The notes under the pieces are model-generated. The model searched no databases. It saw only the letters and a program-made list of their open reading frames with translations, and was not told the origin of the DNA. Shown here piece by piece: positions 28,615 to 37,521 of a DNA stretch of 64,000 nucleotides. This DNA is from Ruegeria atlantica. GTDB taxonomy: Bacteria > Pseudomonadota > Alphaproteobacteria > Rhodobacterales > Rhodobacteraceae. The first letter of the stretch is position 1; each line of letters starts with the position of its first letter. Made by a program: the position numbers and the translations under genes. Location: NCBI RefSeq assembly GCF_013032005.1, contig NZ_WQBE01000004.1:284837-348836 (forward strand), given 5' to 3'.

Positions 28615-29982
28615 ATGCAAACCAAGGCACAAGATCGCAGCCGCTGGTGGATACTTGGCGCGATGGGGGCCATTCTTGGCGTCATATTGCTGGATGAAAC
28701 AGTCGTCAGTGTCGCGTTGCCCACCATCCGGGCCGAACTAACTCTGTCGCGGTTGGATGCGCATTGGGTGGTCAATATTTACCTTTTGGTGTTGGCCTGT
28801 TTTGCCGGCGCTGCGGGACGATTGGGCGACATTTTGGGCATCCGGGTTTTGCTGAGCGTGGGCCTTTTAATCTTTGGTCTATCCTCAGCGTTGGGAGGGT
28901 TTGCCGAGAGCGGCCTGGCGCTGCTGACGGCCCGCGCGGTTCAGGGCGTTGGTGCTGCGCTGATCTTTCCCCTGTCGATGGTGGTGCTGATCCAATCCTT
29001 CGATGAAAAGGAACGCGGTCTTGCCCTTGGTCTGTACGGCGGCATCGGAACAGTCTTTCTGTCACTGGGGCCACTGGTCGGAGGCATATTGACCGAATAC
29101 TTGTCGTGGCGCTGGATTTTCTGGGTCAACCCGCCAATTGTATTGGCTGTTGCCGCGATTGCCTGGGCCTACTGGCGTGATCCACCACACCAGCCTGAGC
29201 TTGGGTTTGACTGGAAGGGTCTGTTGCTGCTGGTGCCGGGTCTGGCTGCGCTGGTGTTCGGGATCATGGAGGGGCCAGATCGGGGCTGGACCCAGCCCGA
29301 GGTGATTATGGCGCTTCTTGCAGGCTTCGTAGCGCTGGCCCTATTTGTCCGGGTCGAACAACGCATTCAAACGCCACTGATTGCAATATCACTATTTGCA
29401 AAGCCGGGTTTCGCGGCCTCGAACATGATCCTGTTCACTGCGCAGTTCGGTAAGATTGCCCTGTTTGTGTTCGGCGCGTCGTATTTTCAAACCAAACTTG
29501 GCTTTTCACCGCTGGCCGCCGGGGCCGCCCTTTTGCCAATCGCGTTTCCGCAGATCTTCGTGGCCCCATTGGCCGGTAAGGTGGCCGACAGGTTTGGCAC
29601 GCGCGGCCCATCGCTGACGGGCATAGCGTTGGGGACACTGGCCATCGTGCTGGTTGCGTTGGGAATGCACCTGGAAGTCACGGCGCCGATCTTCGCTGGC
29701 TATGTTTTGTGGGGGTGTTGCGTACCGTTCCTGTTTGTCCCGCCCCGACGGACCATCATGCTTGCCGTGCCACAGGATCTGCACGGGCAGGCCAGCGGGA
29801 TATCCATGACGTTTCAACTGTTGGGTGGCACGGTCGGCATGGCCTTGGGCAGTTCCGTCTATGCCCTCAGCAACTCATACACCATGGTATTTGGCTTTGT
29901 GGCAGGCTTCGCAGCCTGCGTTCTGGCCTATTCTTATGCCTCACTGACCGAGGCGAAAATACCCGGCCGCGCAACTAAGTGA
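28615..29982 (+). CDS. MFS transporter, EmrB/QacA (DHA2) type
   Basis: 455 residues from the ATG at 28615 (MQTKAQDRSRWWILGAMGAI). A TTG at 28549 with GGAG six bases upstream is a credible alternative start. The DHA2 motif LDETVVSVALPTIRAEL near residue 24 and about 14 hydrophobic segments point to a proton-coupled exporter. The motif A-like AGRLGDILGIRVLL near residue 70 and motif C-like GPLVGGILTEYLSWRWIFWVN near 153 are intact. Convergent with a HlyD-type gene, to which it may or may not be functionally linked. Confidence 0.88.
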   Translation: MQTKAQDRSRWWILGAMGAILGVILLDETVVSVALPTIRAELTLSRLDAHWVVNIYLLVLACFAGAAGRLGDILGIRVLLSVGLLIFGLSSALGGFAESGLALLTARAVQGVGAALIFPLSMVVLIQSFDEKERGLALGLYGGIGTVFLSLGPLVGGILTEYLSWRWIFWVNPPIVLAVAAIAWAYWRDPPHQPELGFDWKGLLLLVPGLAALVFGIMEGPDRGWTQPEVIMALLAGFVALALFVRVEQRIQTPLIAISLFAKPGFAASNMILFTAQFGKIALFVFGASYFQTKLGFSPLAAGAALLPIAFPQIFVAPLAGKVADRFGTRGPSLTGIALGTLAIVLVALGMHLEVTAPIFAGYVLWGCCVPFLFVPPRRTIMLAVPQDLHGQASGISMTFQLLGGTVGMALGSSVYALSNSYTMVFGFVAGFAACVLAYSYASLTEAKIPGRATK

Positions 29983-29995
29983 CGGCGCGGCCGGG
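29962..29995. terminator. Hairpin between convergent MFS and HlyD genes
   Basis: Perfect 11-bp GC stem (CCCGGCCGCGC / GCGCGGCCGGG) with a 12-base loop that contains the MFS stop codon. The T-tract is weak on both strands. It is placed to end transcription of the MFS gene. Confidence 0.6.
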
Positions 29996-30001
29996 GTTGG
30001 T

Positions 30002-31234
30002 TTAATGACCGGTCAAAACCAACGTATTCACCGGCATCAGGATTAGACGCAGGCGCAGGCCCGCAGCGTGAACAACGCCAATCGTGTCGATCACATGCAG
30101 CGTTGCAGATTTCCAGAAACCCAAATCCTCATGCTCTAGCCGTTCGTGGTTATCGGTATAGACATTGGCCAGACAGTTGCTGCCCGGCGGGATGTCATCG
30201 GCCATGCTTTTATAAAGCGGCTCCATATACACCAGGATTGATCCGGGATTGGTATTGGCCTGCACATCCCGCAGCTCATCCGAAGGGCGAATTTGGCCCG
30301 AGGGGATAACATCCTGCACCTCAACCACGACCATCGGGATCACGGTGAACGGCTTGGTCATACAACCCAGCTCTCCAATCATTCCTGGCTTGATAACCTG
30401 AGCGGACATTTGGTTGAAAGCGGCCTGAAACCGATCATGGCCCGAGTGTGACGGCACCAAGATACCTGCCGGACGCAACAGAGGGCTGACATAGTCGCCG
30501 ACCTGCAGGCCAAACTGTTCAATCCGGCCAGTGACCCCGGCGCTGATCACGGTTTTGTCCAGCTCGGTCAAGGCAGCGTCCAGCTGAGCGTTGGCGCTGG
30601 CCAGTTGAGCGGGGATCAACTCCTCGATCTGCTGCACGACTGCTGCGCGCTGTGACTCGGCGGCCCGCAATTGTGCCTCACGCTCGGCCACCAGGTTTTC
30701 CAGCCGGTCAATCTCGGCCAGACGCACGGCGCTGGACCCTTCGTCCCGCAGCGTGGTGTTGCGTTCAAGATCTTCAAGCGACTGATCCAACGCAGCGCGT
30801 GCCCCGGCGATGCCAGCCTCAGCCTCAGCCAGATCGGTCTGCGCCACCCTGAGCGATGCCTGAACCTGCGCTATATCGGCGTGCGCGGCCTCGACCATGG
30901 CTCTCTGTGTGAAATCCTCGATCCGGAAGATCGGCTGTCCAGCGGTCACCGTTTCGTTGTTGCGCACATAAACCTCGGACACACGCCCGCCCAGTTGCGG
31001 CAGGATTGTCACGGTGCGGAAATACGAGGCCGCGGTTTTGCTGGCGGGATGAAAATAAAACAGCGTAGTGATCACCGTCAGCGCCAGAATGGCGCAAGTG
31101 GTCAGACCCCAGCGCAGTTCGTACCACATGGTGAACAGCGTGATTTCATGCCCGATCCGCTTACCCTGAACGTAACGGCGAAACAGATAGTCGGGCAGCA
31201 CCGTCACCAGCGCGCACATCAATGTCTCAAGCAT
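30002..31234 (-). CDS. HlyD/EmrA-family membrane fusion protein
   Basis: 410 residues. One membrane segment (about residues 46-62, LTTCAILALTVITTLFYF) is followed by a biotinyl-lipoyl-like barrel (TILPQLGGRVSEVYVRNNETVTAGQPIFRI), a long alpha-helical coiled coil (about 112-210) and the second half-lipoyl region (TVISAGVTGRIEQFGLQVGDYV). Such proteins bridge an inner-membrane exporter to the outer membrane. The gene starts three bases after a small membrane-protein gene. No dedicated ABC or RND pump is adjacent; the convergent MFS gene is the nearest candidate. Confidence 0.85.
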   Translation of the reverse strand: MLETLMCALVTVLPDYLFRRYVQGKRIGHEITLFTMWYELRWGLTTCAILALTVITTLFYFHPASKTAASYFRTVTILPQLGGRVSEVYVRNNETVTAGQPIFRIEDFTQRAMVEAAHADIAQVQASLRVAQTDLAEAEAGIAGARAALDQSLEDLERNTTLRDEGSSAVRLAEIDRLENLVAEREAQLRAAESQRAAVVQQIEELIPAQLASANAQLDAALTELDKTVISAGVTGRIEQFGLQVGDYVSPLLRPAGILVPSHSGHDRFQAAFNQMSAQVIKPGMIGELGCMTKPFTVIPMVVVEVQDVIPSGQIRPSDELRDVQANTNPGSILVYMEPLYKSMADDIPPGSNCLANVYTDNHERLEHEDLGFWKSATLHVIDTIGVVHAAGLRLRLILMPVNTLVLTGH

Positions 31235-31237
31235 ATT

Positions 31238-31642
31238 CTAATGCTCCTGCTGCGCGGTGGGTTCGGTGGGTTGGGCCGGTGCGGGGCCTTCGGGGTGTTG
31301 ATTGCCCAAAGATCGGATTGCATCCGCAATGGCTCTGAGTGGAGCGGCCACATCGGGGAACTGGAACCCAGCCACCAGAATGGCGGCGACCCAGAACAAC
31401 CCGTTATGGGTGAACAGCGCCAGCAAGGCCAGTATCCCGACCAACTGGAACTGAGGGTGGTTGGATTCGTGCGCTATCTTTTCGGGGATCGAATGCAGGG
31501 TGAAATATCCAACCCCGATCAGAACAATCACCAAAACGGTAAACACAAACATGAACGTTAAAAGAAAATCACTGCCGTCCGCCTGGGTCACGTAGGACGG
31601 AATATGCCCCGTGGCCATCGGGTGTAGATCTGCGGTACTCAC
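31238..31642 (-). CDS. Small inner-membrane protein paired with HlyD
   Basis: 134 residues. Two hydrophobic segments (about residues 27-47, LLTFMFVFTVLVIVLIGVGYF, and 66-92) are separated by a charged loop (SIPEKIAHESNHPQFQ). The C-terminus is Pro/Glu/Gln-rich (EGPAPAQPTEPTAQQEH). The three-base gap to the HlyD gene means one transcript. The layout resembles the YibI/DUF3302-YibH pair of enterobacteria, a resemblance of architecture only. Specific function unknown. Confidence 0.65.
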   Translation of the reverse strand: MSTADLHPMATGHIPSYVTQADGSDFLLTFMFVFTVLVIVLIGVGYFTLHSIPEKIAHESNHPQFQLVGILALLALFTHNGLFWVAAILVAGFQFPDVAAPLRAIADAIRSLGNQHPEGPAPAQPTEPTAQQEH

Positions 31643-31770
31643 CCTGCCCTCCTGTTATTGCTTGTTACTTCTTTGGATGGGTTGATGCGCAAATTCAAGC
31701 CTGCTTAGAGTTCCAGACAGGTTAGGACGATCGGTTTCGCCATAATGGGTACGCGGTGAAAAGGGGACAT

Positions 31771-32844
31771 ATGATTGATTTTCTTGTCATAGGCGGCGGT
31801 ATCGCCGGTCTGAGCGCCGGGGCACGCCTGTCATATCACGGTCGGGTAACAGTACTCGAGGCTGAGGATGCGTTGGGCTATCACGCGTCTGGCCGGTCCG
31901 CCGCGTTGTTCGAGGAAAACTATGGTCCGCCCTCCGTCGTTGCGCTGAACAGGGCCAGTGCCGCGTTTATGCGAGCTGAAAACGGCGGGTATCTGACGCC
32001 CCGCGATCTGATGTTGGTTGGTCGAAAGGATCAGGCCGATGTCTTTGAACGGGACGTCCATGATCTGAATATGCAGTTGATCCCAACGGCGCAGGCGCTG
32101 GCACGTGTGCCAATCCTGAACCCAGACACTCTTGGGTTCGCAGCGCTTAGCATTGGGGCATTTGATATCGACACGGACCGGTTGCTGCAGGATTTCGCCC
32201 GCACCATTCGCGGCAATGACGGTGACGTGGTGACCAAGGCCAGGGTCACCGCCATTTGCAAGGATGGGCGCTGGGTCGTCGAGGCTGGGGAAGTCTTTGA
32301 AGCCCGCATCCTGATCAATGCTGCCGGCCCTTGGGTTGACGAGATCGCCGTGATGGCGGGGATTGCACCGATCGGAATAATTCCGAAACGCAGGTCGATG
32401 GCGCGGCTGCCTGCCCCCGGCGGGCATGACCTGAGCGGCTGGCCGATGATGTTGGGCGCGGGTGAGACATGGTATGCCAAGCCAGATGCGGGCAAGCTGC
32501 TGGTCTCCCCGTGCGAGGCCGACCCCGTACCACCGCAGGATGCCTACGCCGATGACATGGTGTTGGCTGAGGGGCTGGCCCGGTACGAAGAGATGGTGAC
32601 CGAACCCGTCACCCGGGTTGAGGCAAACTGGGCCGGGCTACGCAGCTTCGCGCCGGATGGAACTTTGGTATTGGGGCCCGATCCGTCTGATCCGTCCTTT
32701 GTCTGGTCTGCGGGTCAGGGTGGCTATGGGTTCCAGACCTCTCCGGCGGCTTCGCAACTGGTTGCTGATCTGACGACCGGCGCGACATCTGAACTGGACC
32801 CTGAAACCATAGCGGCCCTCAGCCCGAAAAGGTTGCGTCGATGA
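31771..32844 (+). CDS. FAD-dependent DAO-family oxidoreductase
   Basis: 357 residues from the ATG at 31771, preceded by AAGGGG at 5 bases (a GTG five codons earlier is the alternative). The N-terminal FAD motif FLVIGGGIAGLSAGARLS is followed by SGRSAALFEENYG and a C-terminal GQGGYGFQTSPAAS that closes the FAD site. It belongs with D-amino-acid or glycine/sarcosine-type dehydrogenases and oxidases. The substrate is unknown. The stop overlaps the next gene (ATGA), so the methyltransferase downstream is co-translated. Confidence 0.85.
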   Translation: MIDFLVIGGGIAGLSAGARLSYHGRVTVLEAEDALGYHASGRSAALFEENYGPPSVVALNRASAAFMRAENGGYLTPRDLMLVGRKDQADVFERDVHDLNMQLIPTAQALARVPILNPDTLGFAALSIGAFDIDTDRLLQDFARTIRGNDGDVVTKARVTAICKDGRWVVEAGEVFEARILINAAGPWVDEIAVMAGIAPIGIIPKRRSMARLPAPGGHDLSGWPMMLGAGETWYAKPDAGKLLVSPCEADPVPPQDAYADDMVLAEGLARYEEMVTEPVTRVEANWAGLRSFAPDGTLVLGPDPSDPSFVWSAGQGGYGFQTSPAASQLVADLTTGATSELDPETIAALSPKRLRR

Positions 32845-33494
32845 GCAAAAGAACCCTCCCCTCCAACGCCAGCGTTGCCACCGAAGGTCAGGACGGGCGG
32901 CTTGTCGCCCCTGCCGCGACCCGCAATGCCGAAGCTTTGTGTGACCTACTGGCTCAATGGACCCCCAAGGCAGGCCGGGCGCTGGAAATTGCCAGCGGCA
33001 CCGGCCAGCATGTCAGCGCATTCGCCCAGTGCCTGCCAAACCTCATCTGGCAACCGACCGAAGTCGAGGTCGAGCGGATAACCAGCATCAAAGCCTATGC
33101 CGCCGATCTGCCCAACGTTGTGGACGCAGTGGCTTTGGACGCCACAGCGCAAGGTTGGCACACCGAGTTCGCCGGTCAGGACCTGATCGTCCTGATCAAT
33201 CTGGTGCATCTGATCAGCTGGCCGGAAACACAAATGCTGGTGACCGAAACCGCGCAGGCGTTGGCCCCCAAGGGGAGGTTTATCCTGTACGGACCATTCA
33301 AACGTTCGGGGCAATTGACCAGCGATGGCGACCAACGCTTTCATGATGCGCTTGTCCAGCAGGATGCTGAGATCGGGTATAAGGATGACGATGACATTGC
33401 AGCGCTGATGCGCGACCAGAACCTAACCATTGTCGAAATCGTTGAGATGCCTGCAAACAACCTGGCCTTTATTGCAGAAAAGCCCGGCCAATAG
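32841..33494 (+). CDS. DUF938 SAM-dependent methyltransferase-like protein
   Basis: 217 residues. The start sequence (PAATRNAEALCDLL) and the SAM-binding motif I LEIASGTGQHVSAFAQ near residue 50 match DUF938. LINLVHLISWPET and GRFILYGPFKRSGQLTS are also typical of the family. Substrate unknown. It overlaps the DAO oxidoreductase gene and ends at a shared bidirectional terminator. Confidence 0.85.
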   Translation: MSKRTLPSNASVATEGQDGRLVAPAATRNAEALCDLLAQWTPKAGRALEIASGTGQHVSAFAQCLPNLIWQPTEVEVERITSIKAYAADLPNVVDAVALDATAQGWHTEFAGQDLIVLINLVHLISWPETQMLVTETAQALAPKGRFILYGPFKRSGQLTSDGDQRFHDALVQQDAEIGYKDDDDIAALMRDQNLTIVEIVEMPANNLAFIAEKPGQ

Positions 33495-33498
33495 TAAA

Positions 33499-33524
33499 AC
33501 AGGCGGCACCTTCGCGCCGCCTGT
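33499..33524. terminator. Bidirectional terminator between DUF938 and dimethylglycine dehydrogenase-like genes
   Basis: Perfect 9-bp stem (ACAGGCGGC / GCCGCCTGT) with an 8-base loop. The minus-strand tail reads TTTTAC and the plus-strand tail TCTCTG. It sits between two converging stop codons. Confidence 0.8.
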
Positions 33525-33536
33525 TCTCTGTCCGAA

Positions 33537-36044
33537 TTAACCGTCCTTGCGGATGGTTTCGTTTTTCGGGTCGTAGGGGCTGTCGCAGGTCACGACCGCA
33601 TCCCAAAGCTTGTCCTGAATTTTAACCTTCAGCTTGGTGCCTTCGACTGCCATTTCAGGTTTCACGTAGCCCATACCGATGGACTTTTCGAACGCCACCG
33701 AGTAGCCGCCCGAAGTCAGACGGCCCACACGCTCGCCTTCTGGCGTATACAGCGCCTCGCGGCCCCACGGGTCGGCATCGTCCGGTCCGTCGATCAACAA
33801 AGTGCAGCACTTCACACGCACGCCGGTTTCTTCCAGCTTGGCCTTGCCGTGGAAGTCCTTTGACAGGTCGACAAAACGCGGCAGGTCAGCTTCCAGCGGG
33901 GTCGCGTCGCGGCCCAGTTCGGTTCCAAAGGCGCGATAGGATTTCTCCTGACGCAACCAGTTCTGGGCGCGCGCGCCAACCAGCTTCATACCGTGCTTCT
34001 CACCCGCTTTTTCCAGCAAGTCGAACAGGTAGTTCTGCATCTCGATCGGGTGGTGCAGTTCCCAGCCCAGTTCACCGGTATAGGCCACGCGGATCGCGTT
34101 GACCGGGCACATGCCCAGTTCGATCTGACGGGCCGACAGCCACGGGAAACGCTTGTTGGACAGCGCGGTTTCCGGATCGGCGTCCTTGATGAGCTCTTTC
34201 AGAACGTCACGCGACTTGGGTCCGGCGATGGCGAAGACGCCCCACTGGGTGGTTACGTCCTGGATTTCGATGTAGCCGAACTCTTCCATCTTGTCCTCAG
34301 CCGCCTTACGCAGATAGTCGGCGTCATATTCGGTCCAAGCGCCGGCTGAGACGATGTAATAGTTATTCTCGCCATTGCGGACGATGGTGTATTCGGTTCG
34401 GGTGGTGCCATGCGAGGTCAGCGCGTAGGTCAGGTTGATACGACCAACTTTGGGCAGCTTGTTGCAGGTGAACCAGTCCAGAAACTGGGTGGCACCGGGG
34501 CCTTTGACGACATGCTTGGTAAACGCGGATGCATCGACCAGACCCACGCCTTCACGGATCGCTTTGGCCTCTTCGACGGCGTATTGCCACCAGCCACCAC
34601 GACGGAACGAACGGCTTTCCTTATCAAAGTTATCTGGTGCATCGGTGGGACCGAAGTAGTTCGGACGTTCCCATCCGTTAACCCAACCGAACTGCGCGCC
34701 GCGTGCTTTCTGACGGTCGTAGGCCGGAACAGTCCGCAGCGGACGGCAGGCTTCACGCTCTTCATCCGGGTGGTGCAGGATGTAGACGTGCTCATAGCAT
34801 TCTTCGTTCTTGCGGGCCGCGAACTCGGTGGTCATCCAGTTACTGCTGTAGCGTTTGGGGTCCAGCGAGGCCATGTCGATCTCGGCTTCGCCATCCACCA
34901 TCATCTGTGCCAGATAGTAGCCGGTGCCGCCTGCAGCCGTGATGCCAAAGCTGAAGCCCTCAGCCAGCCACATGTTGCGTAGGCCCGGAGCCGGACCAAC
35001 CAGCGGGTTGCCGTCGGGGGTATAGCAGATCGGGCCGTTGAAATCGTCTTTCAGACCAGACTCGGCACAGGATGGCACACGCTCGGCCATTGCCATGTAC
35101 TGATCAGCAATCCGGTCCAGATCCAGCGGGAACAGGTCCGCGCGGAAGCTGTCCGGCACGCCGTGTTCGAACTGCGCAGGCGCGCCGTGTTCGTAGATAC
35201 CCAGAATCCAGCCGCCACGTTCCTCGCGGGCGTAAGATTCGTTGTCAGCATCGCGGACAACAGGGTGTTCGGGGTTGCCAGCTTCGCGCCATTTGACCAG
35301 CTCGGGGTCTTTGTCCATGACGATAAAGGTGTGCTCGACCGGGATCGCAGGCATTTTGATGCCCAGCATCTTGGCCGTGCGCTGCGCGTGGTTTCCGGAA
35401 GCGGTGACGACATGCTCGGCAGTGATAACAACCTGCTCATCCGAAGGAATGAGGTTGCCGCCCTTCTCGACCATCTTAGTGCAGGTGACTTCCCAGTGGG
35501 TACCGTTCCAGTGGAACGCATCGGCTTGCATCTTGCGGACGATATCGACGCCGCGTTGACGCGCGCCTTTGGCCATCGCCTGCGTCACGTCGGCAGGGTT
35601 AATGTAGCCGTCTTCAGTGTGGTAAATCGCACCTTTCAGGTCCGACGTCTCGATCAGCGGCCAGCGTTCCTTGATCTGGTCCGGGGTCAGCCATTCATAT
35701 GCAACGTCGCAGGTCTCGGCGGTGGACGCATACAGCATGTATTCGTCCATACGTTCTTGCGTTTGGGCCATGCGCAGGTTGCCGACCACAGCAAACCCTG
35801 CGTTCAGACCGGTTTCTTCCTCAAGCGTCTTGTAGAAGTCGACCGAGTACTTGTGGATGTGAGTTGTCGCGTAGGACATGTTGAACAACGGCAGCAGGCC
35901 AGCGGCGTGCCAGGTCGAGCCGGACGTCAGCTCATCCCGTTCAATCAACATCACATCATCCCAACCCGCTTTGGCCAGATGATAGGCAATCGAGGTCCCA
36001 ACGGCGCCGCCGCCAACAACCAATGCTTTGACTTGGGTTTTCAT
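33537..36044 (-). CDS. Dimethylglycine/sarcosine dehydrogenase-like flavoprotein with C-terminal GcvT domain
   Basis: 835 residues from the ATG at 36044 (MKTQVKALVVGGGAVGTS), with GGGGAG upstream. Domain order: FAD/DAO domain (GGGAVGTSIAYHLAKAGW; the STWHAAGLLP segment near residue 47 is the region that carries covalent FAD in relatives), an FAO_M-type linker, then a folate-binding GcvT domain (about residues 430-830, with YTGELGWELHHP and the ending KEETGVRVKCCTLL…). Relatives demethylate dimethylglycine or sarcosine and pass the one-carbon unit to tetrahydrofolate. This fits the one-carbon/glycine theme of the glyA-gcvT cluster 22 kb away. The exact substrate is not resolved. Confidence 0.85.
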   Translation of the reverse strand: MKTQVKALVVGGGAVGTSIAYHLAKAGWDDVMLIERDELTSGSTWHAAGLLPLFNMSYATTHIHKYSVDFYKTLEEETGLNAGFAVVGNLRMAQTQERMDEYMLYASTAETCDVAYEWLTPDQIKERWPLIETSDLKGAIYHTEDGYINPADVTQAMAKGARQRGVDIVRKMQADAFHWNGTHWEVTCTKMVEKGGNLIPSDEQVVITAEHVVTASGNHAQRTAKMLGIKMPAIPVEHTFIVMDKDPELVKWREAGNPEHPVVRDADNESYAREERGGWILGIYEHGAPAQFEHGVPDSFRADLFPLDLDRIADQYMAMAERVPSCAESGLKDDFNGPICYTPDGNPLVGPAPGLRNMWLAEGFSFGITAAGGTGYYLAQMMVDGEAEIDMASLDPKRYSSNWMTTEFAARKNEECYEHVYILHHPDEEREACRPLRTVPAYDRQKARGAQFGWVNGWERPNYFGPTDAPDNFDKESRSFRRGGWWQYAVEEAKAIREGVGLVDASAFTKHVVKGPGATQFLDWFTCNKLPKVGRINLTYALTSHGTTRTEYTIVRNGENNYYIVSAGAWTEYDADYLRKAAEDKMEEFGYIEIQDVTTQWGVFAIAGPKSRDVLKELIKDADPETALSNKRFPWLSARQIELGMCPVNAIRVAYTGELGWELHHPIEMQNYLFDLLEKAGEKHGMKLVGARAQNWLRQEKSYRAFGTELGRDATPLEADLPRFVDLSKDFHGKAKLEETGVRVKCCTLLIDGPDDADPWGREALYTPEGERVGRLTSGGYSVAFEKSIGMGYVKPEMAVEGTKLKVKIQDKLWDAVVTCDSPYDPKNETIRKDG

Positions 36045-36180
36045 AACCGGGCGTCTCCCCTTGAATTCAGTTGACACCATATGGCGCATTTGAAGCACCC
36101 GGCGCGACATTCATCCGACCAGTGAGAGAAAAAAAACGACCCGCTACCGTAAACAGACTGCGGAATCATCGTGATTGGCG

Positions 36181-37437
36181 TTATTGCCCCGAGGCTGAAC
36201 ACCGCTTGATGCTGCCAACCTGCGCGCAGGACGTCCCCAGCCCGCCCTTATGCACGCGCACTGGTTGCGAGTTTTTTTTCGGGGCCGATTTCACTGCCGT
36301 ATCCTTGTACTTGGGCGCTGCAAAGGCTGGCAGCTTGTTTTTCAGCCTGTTGAAAAACCCCGATCCTTCGGCCTGGTCCTCTTCTGCCAAAGCCGCCTGG
36401 CGCTGATCAGAGTCCAACAGCAGTTTTTGGGCCCGACCATACCCGATTTGCAGGATGTCCTGATTTTCGAATACCTCACCCCCGGTAATATCCATGATGC
36501 CATCGCTGTTGAAATCCGACGCCGTCAACGAATTGACCATCATCGCCGTGACATCCAGATTCTTGAGCTTTTCATCGGTGGTCTTTTCCTGAACCAACTG
36601 CATTTCCTTATACAGCTGATCCATCTTTTCGGCGACCTCTGGCTGGCGGTCTTGCTGGACCGAAACACCCTGCCCCACCACAAGCGACGGATAAGTCAGT
36701 AAAGTGTTAAGGGCGGCATAATCGACGGCCTCCAAAAGCTCTAGAATCGTGGCGTCATCGGCATTAGTGCCCATCCGGATCACAACCTCTTCGTCAATCC
36801 CGATCCGCCCGATGATCCTGCGATAATCCACCGCTTCAGTGGGATTGGTCAGGTCCTGAGTGATTTCCATGAATGCGACACCGTCAATCACCGCAAAACC
36901 CTGTTTGATCGCGGTATGCGACATGAAATTTTGCTGCCGCGAAAGGGCCATGCCCGCCAGCGAGTTACGCGCCGATTTTGGTTTGAGGCTGATGTCGAAC
37001 CAGACGACCTCATCACCTTTGGCATATACCAGCCCGGTTTCGCTCAGCTTGCGCGCGATCCCTTTCTTGCCGCCTTTCACCAGACGCATCAGTTCAGCCG
37101 TACCAGATACCGAACTGATCAGGGGAATCGGAGCATAATTCGAAAGCACCGTATCGACGGGCGCGCTGTCCATCTGGGTCAGCTCAAATTGTGCCCATCC
37201 GGCGCTGGCTGCTGGCAGATAAGACTTGGCCCCGGCTTTCCAGCGTTTTTTCCGGTTACGTTCGACGGCTTTGGCCTCACGCTCTTCCTGTTGTTGCGTA
37301 AAACGTTGCTTGATCGATTCGACATAAACACTGACGGACAAAGTACCTTCGTGCTTTTTGCCCTGTTGGTAATAATCAAGGCCCGCAATAGTCGATATTA
37401 CGACCACCATAAAACCAAAAATCCGCAAAATGCCCAT
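36181..37437 (-). CDS. Hypothetical membrane-anchored protein with calcium-loop-like motif
   Basis: 418 residues from the ATG at 37437; a TTG six codons upstream is possible. A single N-terminal hydrophobic segment (MGILRIFGFMVVVISTIAGL) suggests a signal anchor. A basic, coiled stretch rich in Glu/Arg/Lys follows (residues 40-70), then a mixed domain. Near residue 315 the segment DFNSDGIMD matches the D-x-N-x-D-G-x-x-D pattern of EF-hand/VCBS-like calcium loops. Two C-terminal cysteines (SCAQ, KRCSAS) end the protein. Family and function unknown. Transcribed in the same direction as both neighbours with gaps over 80 bases. Confidence 0.6.
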   Translation of the reverse strand: MGILRIFGFMVVVISTIAGLDYYQQGKKHEGTLSVSVYVESIKQRFTQQQEEREAKAVERNRKKRWKAGAKSYLPAASAGWAQFELTQMDSAPVDTVLSNYAPIPLISSVSGTAELMRLVKGGKKGIARKLSETGLVYAKGDEVVWFDISLKPKSARNSLAGMALSRQQNFMSHTAIKQGFAVIDGVAFMEITQDLTNPTEAVDYRRIIGRIGIDEEVVIRMGTNADDATILELLEAVDYAALNTLLTYPSLVVGQGVSVQQDRQPEVAEKMDQLYKEMQLVQEKTTDEKLKNLDVTAMMVNSLTASDFNSDGIMDITGGEVFENQDILQIGYGRAQKLLLDSDQRQAALAEEDQAEGSGFFNRLKNKLPAFAAPKYKDTAVKSAPKKNSQPVRVHKGGLGTSCAQVGSIKRCSASGQ

Positions 37438-37521
37438 CTGAGATTCCAAAATCAATCGCTGCTCATTTTTGCGAAAGATAGAATGGAATTTGGGCAGCCT
37501 TGTGGCTTTCAGCCCGAAATT

